A stretch of 64,000 nucleotides of DNA from Trifolium pratense (GCF_020283565.1 NC_060062.1:30192251-30256250); one strand, 5' to 3'; counted from the stretch's first letter, positions 48,266-60,732 are shown. The notes: generated from the letters alone by a model not told the origin. Numbers and translations are program-made.

Positions 48266-48960
48266 AATTTATCAATATTTATTATTTTTTAAAAATTTAT
48301 GAACACTACTTAAACTTTGGTAGTATATAATTAATTTAAGTGAAAGGTTCTGATTCAATTAAAAATATTGAGGCTCTCTTTTATTTAGACTTTTGAATAA
48401 GTAGAGGACTATAATTCATTGACAAATGTGTGTCACTAATTTGTTTTGATGGTGGATAAAATTAGAGTACAATCCATGTCTATTTATTTTTTTATTTTAT
48501 ATAATGAGTACAATATGCATGTTTGAGTTATGAAAAATCTTTTATTCGTATAATTGTATTGTTAATTTAACCGAGTGAATAAACTCAAGTGTGATTAGTA
48601 AAAAAAAAATTGGGTTACCATGATGTTCGTACTAAGTTTCTACTACCGTTAACGGTGACTAATATCCGTTGGAGAACTCTGAACAACTATACAAGTGAGT
48701 TTGACAGTATATTTTAACCTCAAGACCTTAAGACAATAAGCTTATGGATCTTTCTCACTCATAAAATGTTTAACCTCCATTTTTCTAATTAATATAGAAC
48801 TTAACTTACCCCGCACTTGCCACATCATATATTAAGTGTCCATAACATCTCCAATGGACATAATTTATGATACTTATTTTGGGTAATTTATCTTTTATAT
48901 AGTGGGCTCCAGTGTACCATGTCACATTTATATAACGAGTAATTTATATTTTTTTTTTCC
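48266..48960. other. AT-rich with an LTR-like fragment
   Basis: No gene. Read on the minus strand, about 48690-48820 contains AAGCTTATTGTCTTAAGGTC..GAGGTTAAAATAT and GTTAAGTTCTATATTAATTAG, which resemble the TRIM LTR pattern loosely. Boundaries are not resolvable. Confidence 0.35.
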
Positions 48961-49084
48961 AGGTAGCTTAATGGGTAGAAATTTCACTTTAAAGGTGGAT
49001 AAGTGGAGTGTCCAGGGTTCGAACCCCGGCTCCTGCGTATATAACGCGATGTCCCTACCAACTGAGTTAAACTCATTGGAACCA
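48961..49084 (+). repeat. tRNA-derived SINE-like unit
   Basis: A-box TAGCTTAATGGGTAG (48964-48978) and a perfect B-box GGTTCGAACCC (49016-49026) define an RNA polymerase III promoter. The sequence between does not fold as a tRNA with a normal anticodon arm, so it is not a tRNA gene. A related, more decayed copy is at 22965. Confidence 0.65.
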
Positions 49085-50640
49085 CAATGATTTTACTTTG
49101 ACGGTGTATATTTAAACGATTTATAAGATACTATAGCTTAATTAATTCTTTGGTTAATAAATTACAAGTATAATCAATTATATATTTATATGGAACATTA
49201 TCTTAAATAAGATACTCTACAACTTTTTATGGAACTTGTATTCCCACCTAAATGTGTTCTAATGAAAGCAAAAATCATGGTAGTTGCATAGTATTTGAAA
49301 CTGAATGGTGAAACTCTTATTGGAGATGCTCTAAGTTTCAGCGTTAGATTCTTTAGAAGAAGAAAAACAATAAAACTAATAAAAACATTACGTTTCTCGT
49401 ATTCTATATAAACTTAATTAAAAGTGAAATCAAGCTAAACAAATAAAAACAAAAAATTCTCATCTATAACTACAAGTACAAATTAAACCCTATGAAGTCC
49501 CTGTCCATAGAATCAAGTCATCAATGGAATTGCGATGGTAAATCTTCGTTTCATAATACGATATCGATTTTTTGCATCCAAATCTTAGTGGCTTTTAGAG
49601 GTTACATAGAGTTATTTTGATACTTCACTTCATGACAATTTAACATGTGGTTTATGCCTTCCAAAGTTTGGTTTATGACTTTTGGTAGCTCTCTTAGGTC
49701 GTTTTTATTTTCATTATTTCCTAATCCACATAAGTGAAGATTTTGATTGATAAAGACTCTCAACTCCTCAATTTATTTTCCTAGTGGTATTATGTGTATA
49801 TATACATAATTCAAATGTTATTTTAGTTCACTCACTAATATTAATGGAATACAATTAAATTGTAACCACATATATGTCAAAATAAAAAATGATGAGTAGC
49901 ATTGAAGTGAAGTTACATATAAATAATTTTGAGATATTTGTTTATATATGAACATTAGGTACGTATGCCATGAACAACTGTCTCAATTGTTTGGATTAAT
50001 TTTTTTATTATAATGTGATTAATTGTTCAAGTTAACAAGGCATGAACTATTGACTGATAGCTTGGATTAAATATTTTTATTTTAATGTGGTTAGTTGTTG
50101 AAGTTAATAAGTAAGCTAAAAATGACTAACATGAAGTGGTTCTAGCAGAAGAAATAGACTATTTTTATATAAGAATTGATAAATTAATATTTGAATTTTG
50201 GGTAGGAAAAATATCGATATATAGTGAGAAAATGTATAAGAAACGAAAAAAATAATTAGAGACTACACAAACTATGTCATTTTATAAAAACAATAGGTGT
50301 ATTCAAATAATTAATGTAGAATAAATATAAAACCAAGGTGTATAAAGTGGGATCATGAACTGTTTTAACCAAGTTGAATTTAATTTCATGTATGGTTATG
50401 TGTTTCTCTTTTTTTTTTTTTTTTAAGAAATGTGTTTCTCATTTTATTTATGTATTTCTCAATGTTTTTAATTTTATTATAAAAAAAATAAATATATATT
50501 ATATTGTTTAAATACATTTCATTATATTAATTAAAATCAATGAATTAATATTTGAATGAAACATAATTAAACAAAAATAAAAAATATAAAAGAGTTGATA
50601 TGGTTGGAGGGTTTCTGAAAAGGTCTTACTATTAAAAAGT

Positions 50641-50643
<3 letters not shown>
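49085..50643. other. AT-rich, no gene seen
   Basis: Only low-complexity sequence. T-runs and short dispersed motifs such as GCTTGGATTAA..TTTTTATT..ATGTG(A/G)TTA occur twice (49990 and 50070), suggesting a small old duplication of about 80 bp. Confidence 0.4.

Positions 50644-50715
<72 letters not shown>
50644..50715. repeat. (AT)36 microsatellite
   Basis: 72 bp of pure AT dinucleotide directly abutting the hairpin element. Confidence 0.95.
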
Positions 50716-50718
<3 letters not shown>

Positions 50719-51110
50719 TCAGGATCCGTTGACACCAACTAGTTTGACACCAAATGTTACACCTCTCAATAACGTTTTAACCGATATAAATTTTATAAAA
50801 TCCACCGTTGGATTGAAAGTTTACATCATATAGATCATTTGTGTAAAATTTCAAATAAATCCAAAATCATTTGATATGTTATTGAGATACATCAAAATTA
50901 ACGGTTTTTGTATTTTTTTAAATGCCGTTAATATTTATGTGTCTCAATAGCATATCAAATGATTTTGGATTTGTCTGAAATTTTACACAAATGATCTATA
51001 TGATGTAAACTTTCAATCCAACGGTGGATTTTATAAAATTTATATCGGTTAAAACGTTATTGAGAGGTGTAACATTTGGTGTCAAACTAGTTGGTGTCAA
51101 CGGATCCTGA

Positions 51111-51113
<3 letters not shown>
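50716..51113. mobile_element. 398-bp foldback MITE, near-perfect hairpin
   Basis: The two halves are inverted repeats over about 190 bp per arm (GAGTCAGGATCCGTTGACAC on both ends when the right one is reverse-complemented), with a short central loop near 50905-50930. Arms differ at only a few positions. No coding potential is seen. Both ends join (AT)n tracts, so the target duplication is hidden. A transcript would form a long double-stranded RNA. Confidence 0.9.

Positions 51114-51176
<63 letters not shown>
51114..51176. repeat. (TA)31 microsatellite
   Basis: 63 bp of TA dinucleotide on the other side of the hairpin element. Confidence 0.95.
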
Positions 51177-51179
<3 letters not shown>

Positions 51180-51394
51180 TTACTTAAGAATATATAATAT
51201 GTCGCTGTGGTGTGGCGAGTACTTGTCAAGTTGTAAATAGTTATAGAATCTAAAATAAGATGCTTACAAACTTAGCATAGAAGATGATCTAATAGATAGT
51301 GTTTGTACTATTATTACTCATCCTAGATGCCTCTAGTGTTTAGAATTGAGAGTTTATGCATATAATTCATTCCCCTCGAATTCAAAAATCGATA

Positions 51395-51567
51395 GCAATT
51401 GGTAGTTGGTTCAGTGGTGATTGACGCTGGACTTGGTAGGAAAACTATGGTTCGATCCCCGCAACTATGATCGGGAGGAAATTGGAACCACTTGATGTCA
51501 GAATTGACCCCCGAATTCGATTAAACAGTCTAGTGAATCAGATATTGGTGGTGAAAACTCACCAAAA
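51395..51567 (+). mobile_element. tRNA-derived SINE with target duplication
   Basis: An A-box-like TTGGTTCAGTGGTGA and B-box GGTTCGATCCC (51449-51459) are followed by a body with GAACCACTTGATGTCAGAAT and a terminal A-run. AAAAATCGATA at 51384-51394 and AAAAATCAATA at 51568-51578 form an 11-bp target duplication with one change. The phrase set matches a common legume SINE. Confidence 0.8.
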
Positions 51568-51578
51568 AAAAATCAATA

Positions 51579-52642
51579 AAAAATTGATAATTTTAGTTTT
51601 TAATGTCATACGTGGCCTAATATAATCATGACATGTGACGTTACGTTACATAATAAAATGACTTTAGGGATTGACAGTTTTATATTAAGGTATTTTTTTT
51701 TTTTTGGTACATATGTTATATTAATGTAGTAATTTGCAGGAATTGAATCTAAATAAAAAAAATAAAAATAAAAAAAACTTAGGGTCTAAAATGAAATTAT
51801 AGTCGCAAGGGATTAACATTTTATTTAAGCCAAGAATATACAGTATCTTAGTAAAGAAACAGATCATTTATCCCATTTTCATTTGAAATCAGTCACTTAT
51901 GTTTAAAAACATACACAATGTTAGATAAAATTCATTTTTCATATATTGTTGTAAGAGAAAATTCATTTAATCATTTTTCATATACATGTTTCCAAAAGAT
52001 TTACTAACCAAAAGATGAATTATTAATTTTTAGTAAACCACATTATCCTCCACAGGACGTGACTATGTATATTTAATTGGTTAAAGTAATTATTATCAAA
52101 AATAAATAAATTGGTTAAAGTAATTGAAATTCATTTAAAATATTTTTTAATAAAACATTTTTCATACGCACCGACCAAAAATTAATCTCTAAATCAAATG
52201 ATTAAAGAACTTAAGTATCTATCATTTGTGTATATTGTGTAAAGGTATCGAGTTCAACTCCTCCTAGAACGAATCGTTTGGAAGAACCCCGAGTTTGATT
52301 TTTTATGAGAACAATTCTTGGTCAAGTTATATTTACATCGCAGCCGTACTCTAGAATATCAGGGCACCCTTTCCCCCAGAAAACAAATGGTTAATACAAA
52401 AAAAAAAATTGTAATATAAGTAGACCTGGAATAAAAATTTATTAAAAACAAATGATTGACTTGATACTTAAAGAAAAAGGATGAATGGCTTATTTGAAAC
52501 TTTCAATTAAATTAAAATAACTCTAAATGAAGATTTGCCTAATAGTTACATAGCATATTTAGTTTGTCTGAGACATAAAAACTTGATAAATTATAAGCTT
52601 AATAATTTAACACCGTTGCCTACTTAGAATCATTGTCCAAAT
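51579..52642. other. AT-rich with a possible SINE relic
   Basis: No gene. Around 52210-52380 a B-box-like GAGTTCAACTCC and GTACTCTAGAATATCAGGGC..CCCTTTCCCCCA may be another decayed pol III repeat. The rest shows nothing. Confidence 0.35.
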
Positions 52643-53316
52643 TAGGGGTGATCGTATCCGAACCAATCCAAAAGTAAAACCGCAAATCGAACCAAACCAA
52701 ACCGAAAACCACAAAAACCACATTTGGTTTGGATGTATTTGGATGACTTTCTTACTGAACCGCAAACCGCAAAACCGCAAACCGCAAAAACCGCGGATAA
52801 CCGCAAAAACCGCATTAAGTTACTATTATATATTTATATTCCAATATCGTAAAAGAAAATATATTTATATTCCAATATACATGCCCAATTACCAAGTCAG
52901 TCGACCAAATTAATCGAACTTCAAGTTATTTTTATTTTTTGTACTGAAATTTTATTTTGGTGTTATAATGTTATTTTAAATAAACAAAATTTATCGGTAC
53001 CGTGATGTTATTTTGAAAATTCAATTTTTTATATATTTAAAATTGTAAGTTACTATAATGTTATTTTGGATAAATAATTTTTGTTGGTACTACAATGTTA
53101 TTTTGGAACTTCAATTTTTTATTTTTTTTTTTATGCTTAAAATTGTTCGGTACAATCGTTATGTTTTAAACTGCACCAACCGAACCGATCCAAACCGCAT
53201 TGGTTTGGTTTGGTTTGGATGACTTTTTAAAAATCAACCGAACCAAACCGAACCGCATGCATTTTTATCTCGCAGTTAGGATGACTTTTATGCTCAAAAC
53301 CGAACCATCACCCCTA
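52643..53316. mobile_element. Non-autonomous hAT-type element, 674 bp
   Basis: Terminal inverted repeats TAGGGGTGAT and ATCACCCCTA lie at the ends, flanked by GTCCAAAT (52635-52642) and CTCCAAAT (53317-53324), an 8-bp duplication with one change. TIR and 8-bp duplication are typical of hAT. Subterminal regions are packed with AACCGCAAA / CCAAACCGAA and TTTGGTTTGG motifs in inverted orientation. No transposase is encoded. Confidence 0.88.
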
Positions 53317-53511
53317 CTCCAAATCAATAATGTCCAAATCAATAATCTCCTAACAGGAACGAGAACAACAACAGTACAGGAGTAAAAAATGCAACTAATG
53401 TACTTTCCTTTGACATGATAACATAAATCAAAATTTGGCATTCTCTCTAAACTCATCAGCAGTAGAAAACTTGGGGAGCTCATCCATATCCATATATACC
53501 TAATGATCTAC

Positions 53512-56500
53512 TTAACTGCTTGCTTCAGCTGACATTTGACCTTTACGTGACCTCTTCCTTTTTCTGCTTCTCTTCGCTGTGTTGTCTCCTTTCGTTTCCT
53601 GCATAAGAATCAAATTAATGAATATCCACCAGATCTATAGGAAAAATGCAAAATATAACTCCCACAGTTAAAACACATTTAAGATAGTGTACAATAGCTG
53701 AAGCATTCAAAAGATAATAAACTAAGCAATTTGGAATTCGGTTAATGCACATGCCAAAAGTAACCAGAACAAAACAACAATAAGTAGCATCTGAACAGTT
53801 TTGCACAGTTCCAACGGTGAAACCTATGTTAAATATAACTCATGAATAGAAGGCTCAGAACAATTGTAGACCTAGTTAGTCAGAAGACTGCATTTGCAAG
53901 AGACTGATTCCACCCCCTGAGATTCTGGTCAGACAATAGTAACTCTTAACTGCTATGCCGAGACCCCCCCCCCTTTATAGTATTGAAACCAATAGAGACA
54001 TAAAAACAACCAAACTCTTCACGATGCAGCTAAGTGTTTTCAAGTTCAAATTGAAGAAACATTTAAATATTTTTTGCCACCCACCTTTGAACTGTTTTGG
54101 TCTTCACGGCTTTTTTTCTTCTTGCAAGAAAGTGGATTTGGACCCTGCAAAGTTCACAGTGATATCATCAAAAAATGACACAATGCACTAACTGTTAGAA
54201 ACAATAACTAATGACTAAAACTTTCTATGCAAAGTGCATCACGTGCTGCAAATAAGAGAGAGAGGGGGGGCGAGAGAAAGAAATACAAAGAAATTAATTT
54301 GAGGCAAAATTATATGAAGTCTGTATGAACAATTGGCTGCTACTAAAGTATTAAAAACAAATACTGCCAGTTGGTTAACAATCACTTCCATGTGGTAGTG
54401 CCGGCTGGAGTCTCTAATTCTTTCGATCTTTTAATATTCAGTTACATAGTCACTGTTGTAATCAGCTATAAATATCTCAGAGTAATTGAGCATCTCTCAG
54501 GTTATATCATTTCCTATGTGTTTCTCTTATTACCACTATCACCACCAACAAAACGGTAAGCTATAGCCTATAAGTCTACATACAATTAAAAAATCAAACA
54601 AGAAAAAAAATACAGCTCAAAAATAAAGTATAACCTTTGCTCTTTTTCTCTTGAACTGGGGTCTATCCTTGATTCCAATCTTATTCCTTGAAGTAATACT
54701 TCTTTTTATTGCCTGTGCACTTGCAATAGGATCTTCTGAGTCCTTGTTTTCAACTATTTCAGTATTGGAATTGTCGGCTTCCCCAGCAGCTAATCTATTC
54801 ATTGCCCTCTCCCTAAATATCTGGTATTCTTTATTGGTCATATGCAATCGTCCTTCTTCAGAAGTTTTGACATATTCCTTCTGAAATGCAGATGGAGATT
54901 CGAGGAAAAGAGCATTTCTGAGACCAAATATGAGAGGCACGCCAGGTACCTGCAACGAGCAGATAAAAGAGACTAAACATATGTATAATGGTACAATTCA
55001 ACACAAAGTCGACACATTTTAGATAAAGTCATTGGCACAAAACAGGTCAGTTATGCAAATAACATTTTATTCTGATTGTTGCAATTAACATTACAAAAAA
55101 TATTCCAACCTCTTCCAACTTCTTCCGCAGGTCAGCGTCCTGACTAGCAACAAAGAAGTGCTCAGAATTATTTTCTCCGACAACCTCAGTGATGCAGGAA
55201 TCGGCCCTCACACATTTATCATGCTCACATCTGCAAAATGGAGTTTATATCAAACTATAAAACCATAACCACGGCAATACATGTGCTCAAATATCTCAAA
55301 CCAAATAAATAAACGACGACCTTTCTGGTCTAGTGCACTAATAGAATATTAGATATTGATGATTAAGGCTTAAAAAAGTTAAAATACAGCTTCAATTCTT
55401 CACATTGTGGATGTCAAAGTCAGTTCTATTTCCATATGTATATGGCTGTATAAATATTAATTCTCAATGCAATTATAACAGAACTCAATGAGGGTAACAA
55501 AGTAACAATACTTTTTAAGTTTACATACTTCCAAGGCACAAGATTAGTCTTCTAAGAGGTCATCCCTATTAATGTTGGTTTGAAAAGGAATTCTGCCTTC
55601 TCCGGGTTTTGAAAAGTTGAACTAATAGGCCAAAGTGAGAAGGGATTGGATGAGGAAGTTATTTTTCTTTTTCCTTTAGACAATGCAAGTGATTTAGGTT
55701 ATCCACAATAACTTCTTGACTTGTTGGAGCACTTAATTAATCAATTAGGCTAGGACCAAAAGGTGGCTTTCTTACCAGATAACAATAATAGGGGGAGATA
55801 AAAAGAAGAAAAAGAACTTCAAACATTAGCAACAACAATAAAAGAAAAACCTAAATGATTTAAAAGGCTTAGTCATATTCTTTCAAAACTTTGAAGCAGA
55901 TTCTTTGCTGAGGCAAAAGGAGATGTTGCTTTGTGTCGAACAAAAAATTATTGGACTGAATTATTCGGGCCTATTTTCTTAAAAGAAAAATTATCAACCT
56001 AACCCAATGTTGCTAATGTGGGAATGCCAAAAACCCGTCATATAAGGATGCCATCACGGCCTATCGTGCTGCCCTGGCAGGCATCCCTTCACAAATTGCC
56101 TATGGCAGTTGTCAAAAACTCCGCTACTCTATTCCACCATGGCAACCATTTAACAATACTAATAACCTAACTTAGCCTTCCAAAACCACATAGCCCAAAA
56201 TTTTCTAAGCCAACCCATTAGACCCCTCTAATAAAGAAAAATGGTACAAATTCACATATAAAAGGGTTTCAACCTACACAATCCGGTATCATTCATCGTG
56301 CACATCTATCATAAGGTTTGTTAAATCACTTGTTATCCAGCAAATGTAAGCAGCATTTGTATATACTATATAGAAAGATAGAGAATTGTTTAACCTTGCA
56401 ATTATAAGATTCTTAGCTGCCTCAAGAGCCTCAGAATAGGATTTACCAAGCCGTTTCAACTCGGCTAAAACACAGCTGCATTACCTCAATCCAAAATCAA

Positions 56501-56766
56501 AAACCCATATCAACAACACAAAAAATAAATTAACAAACCAAAACAAAAGAATCTGAAACAAATCAAAACAAAGACCTTGTTGTGTAAAGCTTGACAGGAG
56601 AACTAAGAATATTGGCAAGAGCCGTGTCAGCCGGAGTTATACGATTGGCAACAAGGTGATGAACAAATGTTCCATCACAAAGAACTCTGTAAGGCTTATG
56701 GAAACCAAAACATGCAGTGTAAAACGTTAAACTCTTCCTATGCCTTTTTTGCTTCTTAACCTTCAT
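53512..56766 (-). CDS. UTP23: UTP23-like rRNA-processing protein (PIN-fold)
   Basis: Six exons on the minus strand: 56576-56766, 56395-56475, 55110-55230, 54635-54949, 54085-54144, 53512-53598. They join in frame to 284 codons with GT-AG introns. UTP23 is a nucleolar component of the small-subunit processome, needed for early pre-rRNA cleavage and release of the snR30/U17 snoRNA. The start MKVKKQKRHRKSLTFYTACFGF, the PIN core CDGTFVHHLV, the zinc-binding Cys/His set in RCEHDKCVRADSC, ASQDADLRKKL and VPGVPLIFGLRNALFLESPS are all family landmarks. The C-terminal tail is Lys/Arg-rich (KGPNPLSCKKKK, KRSRKRKRSRK), as expected for an RNA-binding nucleolar protein. Intron 3 is long (1.16 kb). It is related to FCF1/UTP24, but the LIFGLRNALFLE block indicates UTP23. 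Confidence 0.93.
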
Positions 56767-58204
56767 CTACATAAAAACCAAAAATATGTATCCAAATTAA
56801 AACAATGAAAACCTAAATTTTCATATTTATGTATAAACAAAACGATTTCTTTCATGAAATTGAAATCCAGATTCTAAAGCAAAAAATAAAATTTATAATT
56901 ACCTATGCTTTCAATCGCGGAATCGCTTTGCTATGGAGAATATTTCTGTTGTGTTGTGTTTGTATATGTTGTGCGGCTGCCGGCGACAAACTCCGACTGC
57001 GGGACACTGGTGCTTACTTTTTGCGGCAGAGTATGGAGAACGGCGGGACACTGGTGCTTCTAACAGGAGAGCGGCTTTGCTCCTTTCTATTAGCTCCTTT
57101 TAGTCCTTTTCTTCTTATGGATGTGTGACATGTGGCAAACTTTAATCTAAAGGCTGGTATTAAAAACTTAAAATTAAATAGAAGAAACAGAATTGAAACG
57201 GCGTTTCCATCTACCTCCCTCGGTTTTTCTCATCGCCGTCAATGTTGCACCGTCGCCGCCTCTCACCGTTTGTCACAGTGGCAACGCACTTCAAGGGGAA
57301 TTTGATTTTCTATGATTCAGAATATTTCAACAAAGGGGAATTTGATTTCTTCTTTCAATGTTAGTAACAATAATTCTTCTATAAGATTCTTAAATTATTC
57401 TTCCAGTGACGTTGACATGAGATTTGCTCCGGCGGCAAGGCGATGGAGATGTAGCAGTATGTTTCGAACGGGGCTAGAATGGTGAGTGTCGCTGCTGGGA
57501 CAGATGGAGCAAAGCAGCGGCGAGAGCTATAGAAGTTAGGAGAAGAAGAGGCAGCGCGATGCTAGGAGAAGGTGAAAAACATTTCAAATCTTTTTTTTAC
57601 TGAACCGTTCCCAACCCTAGCTGCAAATATTTTAGAGATTCTTTGGTGATTTAGAATTAGGGTTATGTATGGAAGAGAACAATGAACTTGTGTTTTCCTC
57701 TTGTTAACCTCTTGAGTTAACTGTCAAAAAAAAAAAAATCTCTTGAGTTAATTTTCTAATTCTAGAAAGAAAAAAGAAAAAAAGGTAATTTGGAGTTCAA
57801 TCGAGAAAGGTCGGAATTGTTTGATTTGTTTCATAGACATTGAATTGTTTCATCCGGATTTTTAAAGCCTAAAAGTAGGTATATGTTTTTTTAAAAATAA
57901 CAAACACTTTCAAATAAAAATTGGCGTACATTATAAAAAAAAAAAATAAATAAAATTGGCGTCATTAAATTAAATCGAAGTAAATTTATGTCTTCAAAAA
58001 AAAAAAATCAGAGTAAATTTTTTTTTTTGGGTCTTAATCGGAGTAATTTTTTTTAAAACAACAATCAGAACGCAACATCTCTTTTATAAATTGATTTGCC
58101 AATAAAAGTTGAAGGACATAACTTAAACACTATATCTAAAGAAATAGAGTGACGACATTTATTTCAATAAATAATCACAATACAAATTTAGGGAAAGAAG
58201 AGTC
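56767..58204. other. UTP23 upstream region and intergenic DNA
   Basis: The first 150 bp contain the UTP23 leader and promoter. An open frame at 56829-57128 on the + strand has no homology cues and overlaps the promoter, so I do not call it. Around 57190-57560 the sequence is GC-richer (GCCGTCAATGTTGCACCGTCG) without a maintained frame. The rest is AT-rich. Confidence 0.4.
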
Positions 58205-58790
58205 TGTTGGAAAAATATGACATAGAATTATTTCAATAATAATAAATCAAAGAAATATTAGAACAAATAAATATGACTAATAATAAATTAAATTAGAGAA
58301 GAAGAAAAGCTTATCGATTTTGACTGAGGCGTGCAAATTGCACTGGGCTTAAGAGTATTTCGCCGCCACAGGTAAGTTACCCGGTGCAGTTGGCCTCATA
58401 GCTAATACCCTCCAGGATACAACAGTCACATCTTGCTAGCACTGCACGTGAATTAGCAAGGTCTCAACGAACTCCTTTTGGATGCTCATGGGAACTCCTT
58501 TTGAGTTGTTATCTTCTTGGATTACATCCCATGTGTATATATTTATTCTTGCTAGTTCTGTCACCTCGGATATGATTCATATCCGGGAAGGACCTGTTGA
58601 ATCCTGGGGATTTGCGCTTATGAGGCGGATAAATCCTTAAGGACAGTGCGATCAGCACGCCTCAGGTATTGTATCACGGTTCACTATTTTGCAGGTTTAT
58701 GATTCTGTGGTTGTTTACTATGCGGTTGACATCAAACTACTACACCCACAAAAGATAAGTTCTCATGAACTCTATTTTAATTTATTCTCT
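58205..58790 (+). repeat. LTR-like retrotransposon fragment
   Basis: It starts TGTTGGAAAAATATGAC and contains the phrases GAGGCGTGCAAATTGCACTG, TTCGCCGCCAC, TCACATCTTGCTAGCACTGCA and GATATGATTCATATCCGGGA, which I recognise as a repeated legume LTR. No matching second copy, primer site or clear 3' end occurs in the window, so it is a solo LTR or fragment. The right boundary is approximate. Confidence 0.4.
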
Positions 58791-59640
58791 ATAATATTTG
58801 TTGAATTACTTAAATTAATATATGGCTGAATATTATGATTAGGTCCAATTTTTTACAACAATCTTAAGGATTTATTCTATTATATAGTATGCTCATATTA
58901 TAGAACCCTAAAACCCCAATTTTGCGGCGAGAGAAGAATTACACGTTGAATACATAAGTACATTGGGTGATAAAGAATTATGTGGATAGCTGAACTTTCC
59001 AATCCACGGAATGATGCGCAATCCACGAATTATGGTGATAAAGAATTATATGGAGAATCTCTATGGTACGTAGTCAAATTCATTTGACTCCTCAATGCTC
59101 CAAATTTTATATTCACTACGGGTAATCAATCACTTGTCATCTTAATTTGAATTACTCTATTTTGTTCCATGTTAATTCAATTTTTGACGTGGACATGGAT
59201 CAAATTGTGTTTAGTATCTCTTAAGCATGTAAAGATGACAAGTTGATTTCCATAATTCATTTCTTCAAGTGGTTGAAGCATTTTTTGTTGATTTTAAACA
59301 CACTACTTTTGCTTGTTCATGATCTATTATTCAACTCATCGTTTTGATGTTTGTGTATGTGTGTGTACCACTCCTTTTTGAATAACATTTATTTTGAGTA
59401 AACTGAGATCATGTGGTTTTAACAATAGTCAAATGAATAGAATGAAAATTGTGATAGTTGTGGATGTATATATAGTTATGTGTTTGTTGACAAGTGATAA
59501 TTTTTGGAGTTCTATTGTGAGTTGTAGATGAAACTTGTGTTTATCCTATAATTTTTACTTGAGACAATAAGTAGAATATATTTGAATTATACAATTTAAT
59601 TTTTAGAGGTCATTGTGATTGATCGTGCAGACCAGAAAGA
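58791..59640. other. AT-rich, no gene seen
   Basis: GTGATAAAGAATTAT(G/A)TGGA occurs twice (about 58968 and 59035), a 67-bp spaced short repeat. Nothing else is supported. Confidence 0.4.
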
Positions 59641-60272
59641 TGCGACTTCGCCGGCGTTTGACGGTGGTTGAGAGCGTTTGAGACCCCTGTTGGAGCGGAG
59701 GGGGGTTGTGTACCTGCAGGCACTCCGACGCTCAAGTCAGTATGTGTGTAAGGTTTTCTTAGCTATAAAAATGCGTACCTTGCAAATGAAGTGAGATGCA
59801 TATATATATAGCCCCCAGCGCTGGGCTAAGGCCCTTGATGGCATTAATGGCCATCAAGTGGCTGCCGGAAAACGGCTTGGAGGCCTTGATGTGCAGTAAA
59901 TGCTCATCATTCCGGTTTACGGCCGTTACAATACGCAAGGGTATCTGACCGTTAGGACGTGCTCGGATGGTGTATGTGTTCGACACCCTCTGATGCTCGA
60001 GCTCGATGCTCGGCCCAGAACAGGAGCCCCCCAAGTCGTTATGCTCGTAGGCGAGGGTAATGACTTGAAGCTTTATCGATTCATCTCGATTTACCGAACG
60101 TACCAGATCCGAGTTGGGCAGCTGAATTTTCGCAGTGTCCCTATGGTCAAAGTCAAGCTTTGGAAAGGGAAAATCGTTTATTCCAAGTGGTCAATCCTAG
60201 GATTCTGCAGCCGCCTCTCGCATTTATGGGATGTCAGGTGTGGTGACTGGTCCTTTGGGTGGCAAGTTTTGC
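59641..60272 (+). repeat. GC-rich 5' region of a gypsy-type transposon
   Basis: The base composition rises sharply at about 59635. TGTACCTGCAGGCACTCCGACGCTC at 59709-59733 is a phrase found in the leader/LTR region of plant gypsy-type elements. A frame at 59900-60277 is uninterrupted but has no coding cues. This is probably LTR or leader of the element whose ORFs follow. Its mate would lie outside the window. Confidence 0.4.
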
Positions 60273-60280
60273 TATAAATA
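60273..60280 (+). promoter_or_regulatory. TATA box of the small ORF
   Basis: TATAAATA sits 47 bp before the ATG at 60327 in otherwise GC-rich sequence, a good spacing for a short leader. Confidence 0.6.
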
Positions 60281-60326
60281 CTTGCTTATCCTTTGGCTTC
60301 CCATATCCTGAGTTTGAAGGCTAGCG

Positions 60327-60683
60327 ATGGATAATAGGGATTCCAAGAAGGTTGTTGCTGATGGCTCTGAGTTTCGAAGAGGGAAAAAGAGAGCGGAAGT
60401 TCCTAAGCCTGCACCGGCTCGTTCTCAAAAGGGGAAAGAAGCTAAGGTGATGTTCCCTTCCTCGGATACTTCTGATACCTCCAGTTCCGACGAATCGGCG
60501 GATTTCATTGGGGCAGTCGAGGAGTTCCTGAGGGCTCATCAATCTCCCCATCTCTATCCTCCTGGCCCTGCTTCTGGTGAAGGGGGGTCCCAGGTTGGGA
60601 AAGAGGCTAAGATATGGCCAGAGGAGGTGCTGTGGACTGATTCGGATTCCGCGATTAGCTCAGGTTCCGAGCACGAGGATTAG
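60327..60683 (+). CDS. Small acidic Ser-rich protein, unknown function
   Basis: The protein has 118 residues. It begins basic (DSKKVV..RRGKKRAEVPK) and turns Ser/Asp/Glu-rich (DTSDTSSSDESAD and SDSAISSGSEHED at the C-terminus). There is no known domain, signal peptide or membrane segment. A TATA box and a downstream AATAAA bracket it, so it looks like a complete compact transcription unit. It lies in the same GC-rich block and strand as the gypsy-type ORF at 61875 and is probably part of that element. I do not recognise it. Confidence 0.5.
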   Translation: MDNRDSKKVVADGSEFRRGKKRAEVPKPAPARSQKGKEAKVMFPSSDTSDTSSSDESADFIGAVEEFLRAHQSPHLYPPGPASGEGGSQVGKEAKIWPEEVLWTDSDSAISSGSEHED

Positions 60684-60732
60684 GTGCTCAGATCCATTTG
60701 TAATTCTCTTCCCTTTGTAACGGACTATCATT

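Noticed and set aside
49016..49026. tRNA gene at the perfect B-box
   Set aside because: No cloverleaf with a proper anticodon arm or acceptor stem can be drawn around it; it fits a SINE-like repeat.
50508..50738. Minus-strand frame of alternating Tyr and Ile
   Set aside because: It is a translation of the (AT)n microsatellite.
56829..57128. 99-codon plus-strand frame upstream of UTP23
   Set aside because: It overlaps the UTP23 promoter, shows no domain or splice partner and its composition looks non-coding.
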